Notes under the pieces: model-generated
Databases searched by the model: none
What the model was told of the DNA's origin: nothing
Seen by the model: only the letters and a program-made list of their open reading frames with translations
Shown: positions 14,378 to 24,864 of the stretch, piece after piece
Layout: every line of letters starts with the position of its first letter
How positions within the stretch are numbered: the stretch's first letter is position 1
Assembly: GCF_003049665.1 (NCBI RefSeq)
Contig: NZ_PYWM01000020.1
Span: forward strand, 35,950 to 99,949
Reading direction: 5' to 3'
Length of the DNA stretch: 64,000 nt
Source of the DNA: Lysinibacillus mangiferihumi
Lineage (GTDB): Bacteria > Bacillota > Bacilli > Bacillales_A > Planococcaceae
Position numbers and translations under genes: made by a program

Positions 14378-14959
14378 TTATTTCGCTCCTTCTACATACA
14401 ATTCGATAAAATGACGTAGAAGCTTTTTCCCCTGTTCCGTCATAATAGATTCTGGATGATATTGAACTCCTTCGATTGGATACTCTTTATGCCGAATCCC
14501 CATAATTTCTCCTTCCGCAGTCCAAGCTGTCACATCAAAACAGGCTGGTAAGCTTTCTTTTTCCACAATGAGCGAATGATACCGTGTTGCTTGAAATGGA
14601 TTGGGCATACCTGCATGTAGACCATTTTCCGCATGCAACACCGGAGACGTTTTACCATGCATTAAACGTTCTGCACGAATAACATGTCCTCCAAAAACTT
14701 GAGCTATTGCTTGATGTCCAAGACACACCCCTAAAATAGGAATATTTCCCGCGAAATATCGAATGATGTTTAGACTTTCACCAGCTTCGTTCGGACTACA
14801 AGGTCCTGGCGAAATCACAATCATATCTGGCGCAAGTTTTTCAATATCCGCAATTGTTAACGAATCATTTCTTTTCACAATTAACTCATGTCCAAATTCT
14901 CCAAAATACTGCACAAGATTATATGTAAAAGAATCATAGTTATCAATCATTAAAATCAT
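14378..14959 (-). CDS. pabA: Glutamine amidotransferase subunit for PABA (and probably anthranilate) synthesis
   Basis: 193 residues, class I glutamine amidotransferase. Catalytic Cys in GVCLGHQAI and His/Glu in QYHPESIM are present. Supplies ammonia to PabB; in Bacillus the same subunit also serves TrpE, since it lies in the pab operon, which is likely here too (inference). Its ATG overlaps the pabB stop as ATGA. Confidence 0.94.
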   Translation of the reverse strand: MILMIDNYDSFTYNLVQYFGEFGHELIVKRNDSLTIADIEKLAPDMIVISPGPCSPNEAGESLNIIRYFAGNIPILGVCLGHQAIAQVFGGHVIRAERLMHGKTSPVLHAENGLHAGMPNPFQATRYHSLIVEKESLPACFDVTAWTAEGEIMGIRHKEYPIEGVQYHPESIMTEQGKKLLRHFIELYVEGAK

Positions 14960-16365
14960 TTTGCTCGCTCCTCTGCCATTGCCTTAGCCTGCCACATAGC
15001 TTTTGCTTTATTTAAAGACTCTTGGTATTCTCTTTCTGGAACAGAATCAATGACAATTCCTGCACCAGCTTGGATATGGGCCATTCCATCTTTAACAAAC
15101 GCTGTTCGTATCACAATATTCAATTCCATATCCCCTGTATAGCCTAACCAGCCAATGGACCCCGTATATAGTCCTCGACGTACTGGTTCTAATTCTTCAA
15201 TAATTTCCATCGTACGAATTTTAGGTGCTCCTGTAATCGTCCCACCTGGGAACATCGCTCGAACGACATCCGCATTGGTCTTGCCTTCAGCTATCTCACC
15301 ACGCACATTTGACACAATATGCATTACATGTGAATAGCGTTCAATGACCATAAACTCATCGACCTCAACTGTACCGTATGTGGATACTCTCCCTAAGTCA
15401 TTACGTTCTAAATCAACGAGCATCACATGTTCTGCTCGCTCCTTCTCGTTATCAATTAACTCCTGTGCCAACGCAATGTCTTGTTCGTCAGACTTTCCTC
15501 TCGGACGCGTTCCTGCTATTGGTCGTGTTGATAACTCCTTACCTTGGCGTTTCACCAATAGCTCTGGCGAACCAGACACAACCGCAAAATCAGGGGCTTC
15601 AATATACGCCATATATGGCGAAGGATTAAATGCACGTAACGCTTCATAAACATCCATTGCTGTAGCATTTAATTTTTTCGATTGACGAACTGATAAATTC
15701 ACTTGAAACACGTCACCTTGTGCTATATAGCTTTGAATTTTCCTCACAGCAGCTTCAAAGGCAGTGCCTGCAAATGACACAAGCAGTTCACTTTCATCAT
15801 TTACCACTTCAACAGCATTTGTCTTTTCAAATTTCCTTAACTGCAAACCTTCCTGTGCCGCTACTTGCCAAGCATGTGCTTGCTCTTCAAGGTTCACATC
15901 ACAGTTTGCTAACTTCATAAACGTTACTTCATTTGTCTTAACATCATGTACTGCCCAACAATCAAATAAATAAAAATAAATATCTGGCACCTTTAAATCA
16001 TCTGTTGCTAGTTCTGGCAGCTCCTCAATTTTCCGTGCGTAATCGTATGACACAAAACCGATTGCGCCTCCTTGGAAAACAGGCAGTTTAGCATCATAAG
16101 TTAATTGATAGTTCGCTACTAACTGTTCTAATAAATCAAGTGGCTCCCCGTATAACATTTCGCGAGTGCCATCTCTCCACTCTATAAGCAAACCACCCTC
16201 AATTGATTGAGCAGTTGCTAATGGTTGCCATGCGGCGATCGAATAGTGCCCCCCACGTCCACTCTCTAAAAATACATGGGCTTTTTCATCTGTCGTTTGC
16301 TTTTTATAGCTATAAAAAAACGCGTCTGCGTCCATTTTCACTGATTTCGTAGATAATGTATTCAC
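14956..16365 (-). CDS. pabB: Aminodeoxychorismate synthase component I
   Basis: 469 residues from a GTG with AAGGGG upstream. The C-terminal chorismate-binding domain has [22 protein letters not shown] and the IAGTRPRG block; the N-terminal half is the anthranilate-synthase-I-like domain. Converts chorismate with ammonia from PabA to aminodeoxychorismate. First gene of the folate operon. Confidence 0.95.
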   Translation of the reverse strand: MNTLSTKSVKMDADAFFYSYKKQTTDEKAHVFLESGRGGHYSIAAWQPLATAQSIEGGLLIEWRDGTREMLYGEPLDLLEQLVANYQLTYDAKLPVFQGGAIGFVSYDYARKIEELPELATDDLKVPDIYFYLFDCWAVHDVKTNEVTFMKLANCDVNLEEQAHAWQVAAQEGLQLRKFEKTNAVEVVNDESELLVSFAGTAFEAAVRKIQSYIAQGDVFQVNLSVRQSKKLNATAMDVYEALRAFNPSPYMAYIEAPDFAVVSGSPELLVKRQGKELSTRPIAGTRPRGKSDEQDIALAQELIDNEKERAEHVMLVDLERNDLGRVSTYGTVEVDEFMVIERYSHVMHIVSNVRGEIAEGKTNADVVRAMFPGGTITGAPKIRTMEIIEELEPVRRGLYTGSIGWLGYTGDMELNIVIRTAFVKDGMAHIQAGAGIVIDSVPEREYQESLNKAKAMWQAKAMAEERAK

Positions 16366-16475
16366 GTTGCTCTTCCCCTTTGGATCATATGATGTGATTC
16401 CATCTTAACGTGAAAAATGCAGAGATGCGAATTTTTTTTGCTACTAAAATAAATAACTATAAATGCCACTTCTTG

Positions 16476-16625
16476 CTACAACCGATTGCCAATACTGTTC
16501 ATTTCTAATGGCACTATTTCTTGCTCAAAATAGCGAGGAAGTATCGGCCATTTTTGTTCCATGCAGGCGTTTTGTATATAGTCTTTTTTAAAATTAAGTT
16601 GCAGACTAAAAGGTGCTCCCTCTCG
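16476..16625 (-). pseudogene. Possible remnant of a protein-coding gene
   Basis: An open stretch of 49 codons between a TGA and a TAG on the minus strand encodes protein-like sequence including MEQKWPILPRYFEQEIVPLE; there is no ribosome-binding site before its ATG at 16562. The reading continues past the TAG with plausible residues. The parent family is not recognised, and chance is possible. Confidence 0.3.
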
Positions 16626-16650
16626 TCAAATAGCGGCTCTTCCATAAAGA

Positions 16651-16694
16651 AAAAACTGTAGGCACACTCTCAATTTTTTGAGATTGCCTACAGT
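16651..16694 (-). terminator. Terminator of cysK
   Basis: Stem ACTGTAGGC / GCCTACAGT with an inner CTCAA/TTGAG stem and TTTTTTC on the minus strand, downstream of the cysK stop. Confidence 0.85.
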
Positions 16695-16736
16695 CTATAA
16701 GACTCCCTTTTAGGAGGATATCATTTTGTCTGAAAA

Positions 16737-17666
16737 TTAGTCTTCAAATTGGTATAAAGGTGTAGATAGGTAACGCTCACCATTTGAAGGTACGATTGCA
16801 AGGACATTTGAGTCCTTACCTAAGCGTTTTGCTGTCTCAATCGCTGCATAGATCGCTGCACCTGAAGAAATACCGCATAGAATACCCTCTTCACGCGCTA
16901 CTTTACGCGCTACTTCAAACGCAATTTCATTTTCTACAGGGAATACTGAAGAATAAACATCTGTATCTAAAACAGAAGGGACGAATCCAGCACCAATACC
17001 TTGGATTTTATGCGGACCTGGTTGACCTCCTGAAAGTACTGGAGAATCTTTTGGCTCAACAGCAATAATTTCAATTTCTGGGTACTTCTCTTTTAACACG
17101 CTACCAGCACCCGTAATTGTACCGCCTGTACCAACACCAGCAACAAATGCATCTAATTTCAAGCCATCAAAAGCTTCCACGATTTCTGGGCCTGTTGTTA
17201 AACGGTGAACAACTGCGTTTGCTGGGTTAGTGAATTGCTGCGGTAAAAAGTATCCGTGCTCTGCAGATAACTCTTCCGCCTTTGAAATGGCACCTTTCAT
17301 GCCAGCTGGTCCAGGTGTTAACACTAAATCAGCACCATAAGCACGCAGTAAATTACGTCGCTCTAAACTCATTGTTTCTGGCATTACTAAGATTGCTTTA
17401 TAGCCCTTAGCTGCAGCAATCATTGCTAACCCAATTCCTGTATTACCAGAAGTAGGTTCAATAATCGTACCACCTGGTTTTAACGTTCCATCTTTTTCAG
17501 CAGCCTCAATCATCGCCAACGCTAAACGGTCTTTTACTGAGCTCCCTGGGTTAAAATACTCTAATTTAACATATACAGTACCTTCATTTTCACCTGTTGC
17601 ATGATTTAATTTTACAATTGGTGTTTTACCAACTAATTCAGCTACTGAGTTCGCTAATCTACTCAT
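16737..17666 (-). CDS. cysK: Cysteine synthase A (O-acetylserine sulfhydrylase)
   Basis: 309 residues, full length. PLP lysine in [11 protein letters not shown] (about residue 44), substrate loop [10 protein letters not shown], phosphate-binding [10 protein letters not shown] and the C-terminal GISSGAA with the pyridine-nitrogen serine are all present. Makes cysteine from O-acetylserine and sulfide. Monocistronic here, with its own promoter and terminator. In Bacillus, CymR represses this gene; I do not identify its box with confidence. Confidence 0.96.
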   Translation of the reverse strand: MSRLANSVAELVGKTPIVKLNHATGENEGTVYVKLEYFNPGSSVKDRLALAMIEAAEKDGTLKPGGTIIEPTSGNTGIGLAMIAAAKGYKAILVMPETMSLERRNLLRAYGADLVLTPGPAGMKGAISKAEELSAEHGYFLPQQFTNPANAVVHRLTTGPEIVEAFDGLKLDAFVAGVGTGGTITGAGSVLKEKYPEIEIIAVEPKDSPVLSGGQPGPHKIQGIGAGFVPSVLDTDVYSSVFPVENEIAFEVARKVAREEGILCGISSGAAIYAAIETAKRLGKDSNVLAIVPSNGERYLSTPLYQFED

Positions 17667-17718
17667 TTATTATTCCACTCCTAATCCCTACTAATTTTAT
17701 AGGTTTTACTTATTTTGT

Positions 17719-17748
17719 ATTTTATCAATTTTCCAGTTGCATTGTCAA
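17719..17748 (-). promoter_or_regulatory. Sigma-A-type promoter of cysK
   Basis: Minus strand TTGACA (17748-17743), 18-base spacer, TAAAAT (17724-17719), about 45 bases before the start codon. Confidence 0.6.
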
Positions 17749-17786
17749 TCAATAAAGCTTATATTTTCAGAATATTTATTTGAATA

Positions 17787-18099
17787 GGTTGGGACAAAAG
17801 AGAAGAAGTGTTAGATTGACTGCCATCGATCTAACACTTTTTTGCTATTCCGTTGTTGTCCGCTACGGCGGTGCTTTCCGCGGGCACACCGTAAGCCGCA
17901 ACCCTCGCTAACGCGCGGTCTGTTGCGTCTAACATTATGTGCTGTTCCCGCTGGAGTCACCGCCTTCGCTACCAACAACTAGTGAACACTTCTAATTTTT
18001 TATTTATTGCAAAAGCAAGAAAAGATAAGTTCTCCATATAGCAAAAATTTACGAATACCTGTCCTCTGTTCCTTAAATTTTTTTAGTTATGTCCCAGCC
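17787..18099. repeat. Interspersed repeat, 313 bp, with inverted ends
   Basis: The ends are GGTTGGGACA and TGTCCCAGCC, a 10-bp terminal inverted repeat with one mismatch. Near the left end GTGTTAGAT/ATCTAACAC makes a strong hairpin. The middle has GC-rich blocks CTTTCCGCGGGC and GCTGGAGTCACCGCC, far richer in GC than the flanks and familiar to me as a recurring intergenic sequence in Bacillaceae genomes (recollection, not a search). No coding capacity. It fills the gap between cysK and yacD; degenerate related blocks occur near 20825 and 42200. Confidence 0.65.
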
Positions 18100-18110
18100 G
18101 CTTCCTTTTA

Positions 18111-19076
18111 TCATTTCTTTTCTTCACCATAATACCAAGTCGCCTTAAATTCAGACCAAAATGCTTCAGGTGTTATAGATTGTTGCAATTGCTCCAACGC
18201 AAGCTCCCGTTCGATATGTTCTTTCACATCGTCATATGTAAAGGATTGACCTTCTATTACTTCTTGAACTTGGACGATTCCGTAATGGCCATTATCTAAC
18301 TTAAATACCTTACTAATTTCATTTGCCGATAACGTTTTAACCGCTTTTAACAGAGCTGGATCAATATTGCCCTGCTTCTCTGTTAAGAACCCTATGTCTC
18401 CACCTAAGCTAGCCGATGCACTGTCAATTGAAATTTCACGTGCCAGCACAGAAAAATCAGACCCATTTTTTAGTTCACTTAACGCTTCTTCAGCAGCTTT
18501 TTTTGAGTCTACCTCAATAAAATTAGTACGATAACTTGTGTCAGTATTATATAACGCTTTATTTTCTTCATAGTATTTTTTAATACTGTCTTCTTTAATT
18601 ACAACATCTTTTGTTAGTACTTTATCTAAAATAAGCCCTGAGCGAATTTTCTGCTTTAACTGGTCGGCCGAAAGATTTTGCAATGCTGTATCGAATTTAT
18701 CTTGAGCTGAACGCATTAACGCAAGTTCTAAATCAATCTCTTGATTAGACACCTTTATTTTATATTTATCAGCAGCCTTTTCCATAACAGATTCATTCAC
18801 TAAGTTTTGGAGAGTTTCTTTACCATAGCGTTCTTCCATAGCAATCATCCACTCTTGGCGTGTTATTACATCGCCATCAACGGCAGCGACTTGTTCGTCG
18901 CTACCAATTTCCTGACCTTTATTTGGAATTAACCAAGCAATAAACCATAAAAAATTCCCTAGTAATAAGATAGCAATAACTATTAAAGCCGGCTTTGTTT
19001 TTAAACGGCGTTGCAATAAGGGCGTTTGGTTGGGTGTTGAAGATGTCTGTGGTCTCCGATTACGCGTTGAGCTCAT
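18111..19076 (-). CDS. yacD: Membrane-anchored peptidyl-prolyl isomerase-like protein (YacD)
   Basis: 321 residues. A basic N-terminus is followed by one membrane segment (about 29-51, [20 protein letters not shown]), then a SurA/PrsA-like chaperone region and a parvulin-like segment with [10 protein letters not shown]. The bulk should face outside as a folding catalyst. The start overlaps the end of hslO by 17 bases, with GAAGG inside hslO as its ribosome-binding site. Same neighbour as in B. subtilis. Confidence 0.88.
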   Translation of the reverse strand: MSSTRNRRPQTSSTPNQTPLLQRRLKTKPALIVIAILLLGNFLWFIAWLIPNKGQEIGSDEQVAAVDGDVITRQEWMIAMEERYGKETLQNLVNESVMEKAADKYKIKVSNQEIDLELALMRSAQDKFDTALQNLSADQLKQKIRSGLILDKVLTKDVVIKEDSIKKYYEENKALYNTDTSYRTNFIEVDSKKAAEEALSELKNGSDFSVLAREISIDSASASLGGDIGFLTEKQGNIDPALLKAVKTLSANEISKVFKLDNGHYGIVQVQEVIEGQSFTYDDVKEHIERELALEQLQQSITPEAFWSEFKATWYYGEEKK

Positions 19077-19941
19077 CGATAAAACCTTCTAGTACTTCTT
19101 TTGAGAAATGATATGTTTCTAAACAGAAGTGACATTGTGCTTCAGCCGCACCATCTTCATCAATCATTTCTTGAATTTCCTGCGAACCCAAACCTAAAAT
19201 TGCTGCACCAAATCGCTCTTTTGAACATTGACATTTAAATTCAACCGGCATTGAATCTAAAATTTGGACTTTTCCTTCTCCTAATACAGCCTCTAAAATT
19301 TGCTCTGGCGTATAGCCCTTTTCAATCATTTTCGATACAGGCTCTAGCGTCGCTAAATGTTGCTCGATTGCGTCGATTGTTTCTTCTTCACAGCCCGGCA
19401 TAAGTTGAAGAATAAAGCCGCCCGCTGCTAGAATAGAATTATCCGGATTAACTAGCACACCAAGCCCTACAGATGAAGGCACCTGTTCAGATGTTGCAAA
19501 ATAGTAAGTAAAATCTTCTGCAATTTCTCCAGATATAATTGGTGTTTGGCCAGAGAACATATCACGTAAGCCCAGATCCTTGACAATCGTTAACGCGCCT
19601 TCCGTCCCGACACCAGCTCGTACATCCAACTTGCCCTGTTCGTTTAAATCAAAATGCACGTGTGGATTTGTTACAAAACCACGCACTTCACCTTGAGCGT
19701 TACTATCAATTACCATAGGACCGATTGGACCATTACCTTCGATTTTAATGGTAATCTTTTCTTGACCTTTTAACATAGCTCCCATCATGACACCAGCAGT
19801 CATGGAACGACCAAGAGCTGCAGACACAACTGGCCATGTATTATGACGGCGTTGTGCTTCTCCTACAGTTGCTGTTGTACAAGCAGCGAAAACACGCACC
19901 TGCCCATTAAATCCTAAACCTCGAACTAAATAATCTTTCAT
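19060..19941 (-). CDS. hslO: Redox-regulated chaperone Hsp33
   Basis: 293 residues, usual length. The C-terminal zinc/redox switch has the cysteine pairs CQC (in [10 protein letters not shown]) and CHFC (in AQCHFCLET). Oxidation of these cysteines activates the holdase that protects proteins during oxidative stress. Lies between coaX and yacD as in Bacillus. Confidence 0.95.
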   Translation of the reverse strand: MKDYLVRGLGFNGQVRVFAACTTATVGEAQRRHNTWPVVSAALGRSMTAGVMMGAMLKGQEKITIKIEGNGPIGPMVIDSNAQGEVRGFVTNPHVHFDLNEQGKLDVRAGVGTEGALTIVKDLGLRDMFSGQTPIISGEIAEDFTYYFATSEQVPSSVGLGVLVNPDNSILAAGGFILQLMPGCEEETIDAIEQHLATLEPVSKMIEKGYTPEQILEAVLGEGKVQILDSMPVEFKCQCSKERFGAAILGLGSQEIQEMIDEDGAAEAQCHFCLETYHFSKEVLEGFIDELNA

Positions 19942-19962
19942 AAATGAAAAGTCCCTCTTTTC

Positions 19963-20730
19963 TTATTGGTTACGTTTATATAACTTATATAAACCTTTTA
20001 ATGTTAAAAATGGATCGACGACATCTATCACTTGCGTCTCCCCAGCAATTAAATTAGCTAATCCTCCAGTTGCAATAACAAGCGGCTCTTCTTTACTTTG
20101 TGCCTTCATGCGATTAACAATGCCCTCCACTTGTCCAACAAAACCATAAAAAATGCCGGCCTGCATCGCAGAAACGGTTGTTTTTCCAACAATATGTGTA
20201 GATCGAAGAATTTCAATACGTGGTAATCGAGCTGCCTGCGTATAAAGTGCCTCTGTTGAAATCGAAATGCCTGGAGCAATAGCACCGCCCATATAATCGC
20301 CTTTTTCATTCAAATAACAATATGTTGTTGCCGTACCAAAATCCACAATAATTAACGGTGCTTTATAAGCATCGAGCGCTGCTATAGCGTTTACGATTCG
20401 ATCTGAACCAACCTCTCGTGGGTTTTCATATTTAATGTTTAAACCTGTTTTTACACCGGGTCCAACGACCAATGGTTTTTTCCGAAAATATTTTTTGCAC
20501 ATTGCTTCTAACGAAAACATAATCGGCGGTACAACCGAGGATATAATAATGCCAGTAATTTGTTCAAATGAAATGCCTGCATGGTTAAAAAAAGCGAGTA
20601 CTTGCATCGCATATTCGTCTTCCGTTTTATGAAGATCCGTAACCATTCGCCAATGAAAAGCGAGCTGATCATTTGTATCATAGACTCCCAAAACAATATT
20701 TGAATTTCCTGCATCCAATACTAAAATCAT
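19963..20730 (-). CDS. coaX: Type III pantothenate kinase
   Basis: 255 residues from the ATG at 20730, which has GGAGG upstream; a longer upstream frame is rejected. [18 protein letters not shown] is the N-terminal phosphate motif and [10 protein letters not shown] the second; GGAIAPGI follows. First step of coenzyme A synthesis, using ATP and monovalent cation and not inhibited by CoA. Confidence 0.95.
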   Translation of the reverse strand: MILVLDAGNSNIVLGVYDTNDQLAFHWRMVTDLHKTEDEYAMQVLAFFNHAGISFEQITGIIISSVVPPIMFSLEAMCKKYFRKKPLVVGPGVKTGLNIKYENPREVGSDRIVNAIAALDAYKAPLIIVDFGTATTYCYLNEKGDYMGGAIAPGISISTEALYTQAARLPRIEILRSTHIVGKTTVSAMQAGIFYGFVGQVEGIVNRMKAQSKEEPLVIATGGLANLIAGETQVIDVVDPFLTLKGLYKLYKRNQ

Positions 20731-20984
20731 GGCCGATGCCTCCATATCAAATTCGCCCCAATGAAACCGACTGAGTTTCATTACTTTTAACAAACATTTG
20801 TTTGTGCAACTTCACTCCATCGAACTAGAGGCGCTTATTTTCAGTTTAAGAAGGCGCTTCGCTGAACACCAAATAAAGTTTGAACACTTTAGAAAATGAT
20901 ACCACACTTTTAAGCCAATGAAATAGCATTCCTACTCACGATAAAAGGGGCTACCCTACATTTTAGAAGGTAGCTCCGTAACCA

Positions 20985-21818
20985 TTATTTAAAATTAAAT
21001 TTTTCAGGGTCTGGTCCGCAACGCAAGCCGTCATTCATAGCATCTAACTGCGCCATTTCTTCATCAGCTAACGCAAAATCAAAAACATCTAAGTTTTCTG
21101 TCATACGTGATGGCGTCATTGTTTTTGGGATTGTTACAACACCATGTTGAACATCATATCGCAAAACAATTTGTGCTGGTGTTTTGTTGTATTTACTTGC
21201 TAACTGTTGAATTAACGCTTCCTCCAACAAAGAACCATTCATTAATGGTGACCATGCTTCAACTTGAATACGATGTTCTTTACAATAATTACGTACTTCT
21301 TCCTGTGTCAGATGGGGGTGAAATTCTATTTGATTGATAACAGGAATAACCGTTGTTTCTTTTAATAAATGTTCTAAATGATGTACATGGAAATTGCTGA
21401 CACCGATGGAACGAACACGCCCGTCCTGATAAATTTTTTCAAGCGCTTTATATGCCTTAATATAGTTCGTATCTAAACCTGGCCAATGAATTAAATATAA
21501 ATCTAAATAGTCTAAACCTAATTTTTCTAAACTGCTAGCGTATGCGGCAAGTGTCTCTTCATAAGAAAGTCCGTCATTCCAAACTTTTGAAGTTACAAAA
21601 AGCTCCTCACGTGCAACTAGACCTTCATCGATTGCTGCGCGAATTCCTCGCCCAACGCTTTCCTCATTACGGTACACTTGTGCAGTATCGATGCTACGAT
21701 AACCTTTTGCGATAGCCGTTTTAACAGCTTCAGCCAAATCATCTCCATCTGGTACACGGAATACACCATAGCCTACTAAAGGCATTTCTAGCCCATTATT
21801 CAATGTTACGTTTTCCAT
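20985..21818 (-). CDS. Aldo/keto reductase
   Basis: 277 residues from the ATG at 21818 with AGGAG at good spacing. Hallmarks of the family: catalytic Tyr in TAQVYRNEESVG, Lys in VTSKVW, His in LIHWPG, and the NADPH-binding IPKTMTPSRM near the C-terminus. Similar to the YtbE/YvgN reductases that act on glyoxals and other carbonyls; the substrate is not predictable. It is inserted between ftsH and coaX, which are neighbours in B. subtilis, and is single. Confidence 0.92.
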   Translation of the reverse strand: MENVTLNNGLEMPLVGYGVFRVPDGDDLAEAVKTAIAKGYRSIDTAQVYRNEESVGRGIRAAIDEGLVAREELFVTSKVWNDGLSYEETLAAYASSLEKLGLDYLDLYLIHWPGLDTNYIKAYKALEKIYQDGRVRSIGVSNFHVHHLEHLLKETTVIPVINQIEFHPHLTQEEVRNYCKEHRIQVEAWSPLMNGSLLEEALIQQLASKYNKTPAQIVLRYDVQHGVVTIPKTMTPSRMTENLDVFDFALADEEMAQLDAMNDGLRCGPDPEKFNFK

Positions 21819-21898
21819 GTTCAACACTCCTATCCATTATGCAGACACATAACATACTATTTACATCGTAATGCTTCATGCAAAAAAAAAGCAAAGAA

Positions 21899-21935
21899 AA
21901 AGACTGCTTATGAAAATTTCATAAGCAGTCTTTTA
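21899..21935 (-). terminator. Terminator of ftsH
   Basis: Long perfect stem AAGACTGCTTATGAAA / TTTCATAAGCAGTCTT followed on the minus strand by a T-rich tract, just after the ftsH stop. Confidence 0.85.
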
Positions 21936-21940
21936 TGTGG

Positions 21941-23968
21941 TTAATCACGTTTTTCGTCGATCCCTTTAGGAGCATCCTTTTGGTCGAAACCTTCTTTTGG
22001 TAAATCCGCTGTTGTTGGATTTGGCGCATCGCTTAGCAATTCTTTTTCAAGAACAGGTTTACCGACTTTTTCTAAAGTTGGTTGTGCTTCAACTTTAGGC
22101 GCTTCTTCTAACACGTTTTCCACCGCTTCAGGTTCTGGTAACACACCATGGTCACGTAAATGCTCGATCTCTTGCGCATTTAATGTTTCTTTTTCCATTA
22201 ATGTATTCGCAATTAAATCAAGTAAATGACGATTTTCTGTCAAGATACGTTTAGTACGTTCATATTGCGTATCAATAATTTTTTGCATTTCTTTATCGAT
22301 TTCATATGCAATTGAATCAGAGTAGTTTTGATCTGAGTTGAAGTCACGACCAAGGAATACATTTCCGCCTTGACTTGACCCAAATTGCATCGCACCAAGA
22401 GTTTCACTCATACCATATTCTGTAACCATCGCACGTGCAATGCTTGTTACCTTTTGGAAGTCATTATGAGCCCCAGTAGAAACTTCACCTAGCACGATTT
22501 CTTCAGCTACACGACCACCAAGAAGTCCCGCAATACGGTCTAACAGCTCTTGTTTTGTTGTGAAGAAACGCTCTTCCTTCGGTAACATAATCGCATAACC
22601 ACCCGCTTGACCACGTGGTACGATTGTTACTTTATGAACTGTATCCGCTTCATCAAGCTCTAGACCAACAACAACGTGACCCGCTTCATGGAAGGATACA
22701 AGCTTTTTCTCTTTTGCAGAGTAAACGCGGCTCGCTTTCGCTGGACCTGCAATCACACGGTCAGATGCCTCATCGATATCTGCCATATTAATCGTACGTT
22801 TACTTTTACGTGCTGCTACAAGTGCAGCTTCGTTTAATAAGTTTTCTAAATCCGCACCCGAGAAGCCTGGTGTACGTTGTGCTACAGCTGCTAAATCGAC
22901 TGAATCCGAAAGAGGCTTATTGCGAGCATGCACTTTTAGAATGGCTTCACGACCTTTTACATCAGGATGTCCTACTGTAATTTGACGGTCAAAACGACCA
23001 GGACGTAATAACGCTTTATCTAAAATATCTGGACGGTTTGTTGCCGCGATAATAATAATCCCTTCGTTTGCACCGAAGCCATCCATTTCAACTAATAATT
23101 GGTTCAATGTTTGCTCACGTTCATCGTGACCACCGCCAAGACCAGCACCACGCTGACGACCTACAGCATCAATTTCATCAATGAAAATGATACATGGAGC
23201 ATTTTTCTTCGCATTTTCGAATAAATCACGCACACGCGAAGCACCTACACCGACAAACATTTCCACGAAGTCAGAACCTGAAATCGAGAAGAATGGTACG
23301 CCAGCTTCACCTGCTACTGCACGAGCAAGTAATGTTTTACCTGTACCTGGAGGACCTACAAGTAAGATACCTTTTGGAATACGAGCACCTATTTCAGTGA
23401 ATTTGCGGTGATCTTTTAAGAAATCAACGACCTCTACAAGTTCCGCTTTCTCTTCATCTGCACCTGCTACATCAGTAAAACGAACTTTTTTCTTTTGGTC
23501 ATCATAAAGCTTAGCTTTACTTTTACCAAAACTCATTACTTTATTGCCGCCACCTTGAGATTGACTCATTAGGAAGAAGAATAAGAAGATGATAATGATG
23601 AATGGAATAATACCTGTAAAGAACTGTACCCATCCACTCGTTTCTGGTGCTTTCAAGAAATCTATATTGCTATTCTTATCCTTAGCAGCTTCATCGATTC
23701 GATCCATCAATGATTGGTTATCGCGGGGAAGGTTCACTGTGAAACTTTCGCCTTTTTCATAACCTTTCATGGAACCTTCAACAATATATACTGATTTATC
23801 AGGTTGAATTTTTGCTTCTGTAATTTCATTCTTATCAAGAGCTTCTAAAAACTCTGGATAAGTAATTTCGTTCGTCGGCGATTTACCGCCATTGAAAGTA
23901 CCAAATATACCAATGATCACTAGGAAAATCAGTAAATAGAATATGGTATATCGAAATATTCGATTCAT
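21941..23968 (-). CDS. ftsH: ATP-dependent membrane zinc protease FtsH
   Basis: 675 residues from the ATG at 23968 (GAGGAGG upstream). Two membrane segments (about 5-23 and 108-128) flank an extracytoplasmic domain; then AAA domain with Walker A GPPGTGKT, Walker [12 protein letters not shown] and the second region of homology, and the zinc protease with HEAGH. The C-terminal 60 residues are acidic and Pro-rich, longer than in E. coli and typical of Bacillaceae. Degrades membrane and regulatory proteins, including Spo0E-type phosphatases in B. subtilis. Confidence 0.96.
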   Translation of the reverse strand: MNRIFRYTIFYLLIFLVIIGIFGTFNGGKSPTNEITYPEFLEALDKNEITEAKIQPDKSVYIVEGSMKGYEKGESFTVNLPRDNQSLMDRIDEAAKDKNSNIDFLKAPETSGWVQFFTGIIPFIIIIFLFFFLMSQSQGGGNKVMSFGKSKAKLYDDQKKKVRFTDVAGADEEKAELVEVVDFLKDHRKFTEIGARIPKGILLVGPPGTGKTLLARAVAGEAGVPFFSISGSDFVEMFVGVGASRVRDLFENAKKNAPCIIFIDEIDAVGRQRGAGLGGGHDEREQTLNQLLVEMDGFGANEGIIIIAATNRPDILDKALLRPGRFDRQITVGHPDVKGREAILKVHARNKPLSDSVDLAAVAQRTPGFSGADLENLLNEAALVAARKSKRTINMADIDEASDRVIAGPAKASRVYSAKEKKLVSFHEAGHVVVGLELDEADTVHKVTIVPRGQAGGYAIMLPKEERFFTTKQELLDRIAGLLGGRVAEEIVLGEVSTGAHNDFQKVTSIARAMVTEYGMSETLGAMQFGSSQGGNVFLGRDFNSDQNYSDSIAYEIDKEMQKIIDTQYERTKRILTENRHLLDLIANTLMEKETLNAQEIEHLRDHGVLPEPEAVENVLEEAPKVEAQPTLEKVGKPVLEKELLSDAPNPTTADLPKEGFDQKDAPKGIDEKRD

Positions 23969-24253
23969 CTCCAGCCTCCTCATTACAAACAGAAAAATTA
24001 TAAGTAAAATCTTAACATATCATGATTTCATCATACAACGAAAAGCCTTACTTAAAAAAAGTTTCGTTCGAATTTTGTCGAAATCTAAACATATTTACTC
24101 CCACTAATTACAATCCCAGCGAATTTGCAACCGGTAATTCTCTTTTGGCGCAGCTTTCGATGCATCCGAAATTGAATTGTTTTATACCCTACCTATGTCA
24201 TCCGCTGGAGGCTTTAACTTGTACCCACTCTTTAATCCAAGTGGGCTAAGGCA

Positions 24254-24796
24254 TTAAAATGAATAAACTTCAGGCTTTAAAATACCGATATACGGTAAAT
24301 TACGGTATTTCTCAGCGTAGTCTAAACCATAGCCAACAACAAAGCCATCGGGAACTTTGAAGCCAACATAATCAGCAGCAAGGTTTACTTTTCGCCCAGA
24401 TGGTTTGTCTAAAAGCGTTACAATTTTAATGGATTTTGCTTTACGGTATTTAAATAAATCCACCAAATAGCTTAGTGTTAACCCGCTATCGATGATGTCC
24501 TCGATAATTAATACATCACGACCTTCAACACTTGTGTTTAAATCCTTTAAAATTTTCACTTCACCAGATGAAACAGTGGCATTACCATAGCTAGATACAT
24601 CCATAAAATCTAGCTCAATAAAAGAATCAAAACGTTTCATTAAGTCTGTCATGAAGGGCATCGCACCTTTAAGTACGCCGACAGCTAACGGGAACGAATC
24701 TTGATATTCCTCTGTTAATTGGGCACCTAGCTCAGCGATTCTTTCTTGCAGTTGTTCTTCTGTAATCATAATTTTTTCGATGTCATTTTGTAACAT
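24254..24796 (-). CDS. hpt: Hypoxanthine-guanine phosphoribosyltransferase
   Basis: 180 residues; GAGGAGG upstream. The PRPP loop [13 protein letters not shown] and the KPSGRKV segment are conserved. Salvages hypoxanthine and guanine. In B. subtilis HprT with TilS also stimulates ftsH transcription, and the order tilS-hpt-ftsH is kept here. Confidence 0.95.
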   Translation of the reverse strand: MLQNDIEKIMITEEQLQERIAELGAQLTEEYQDSFPLAVGVLKGAMPFMTDLMKRFDSFIELDFMDVSSYGNATVSSGEVKILKDLNTSVEGRDVLIIEDIIDSGLTLSYLVDLFKYRKAKSIKIVTLLDKPSGRKVNLAADYVGFKVPDGFVVGYGLDYAEKYRNLPYIGILKPEVYSF

Positions 24797-24864
24797 ATTG
24801 ATTCCTCCTCGTGTGTATCAAAAATTTTCAACCTGTATGTAGGTGAAATATTTTACAAAGACCA

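Larger units (their letters stand above)
16366..16736. other. Gap between cysK and pabB
   Basis: Holds the upstream region of pabB, the decayed coding remnant at 16476-16625 and the cysK terminator. No intact gene and no recognisable riboswitch is seen. Confidence 0.6.
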
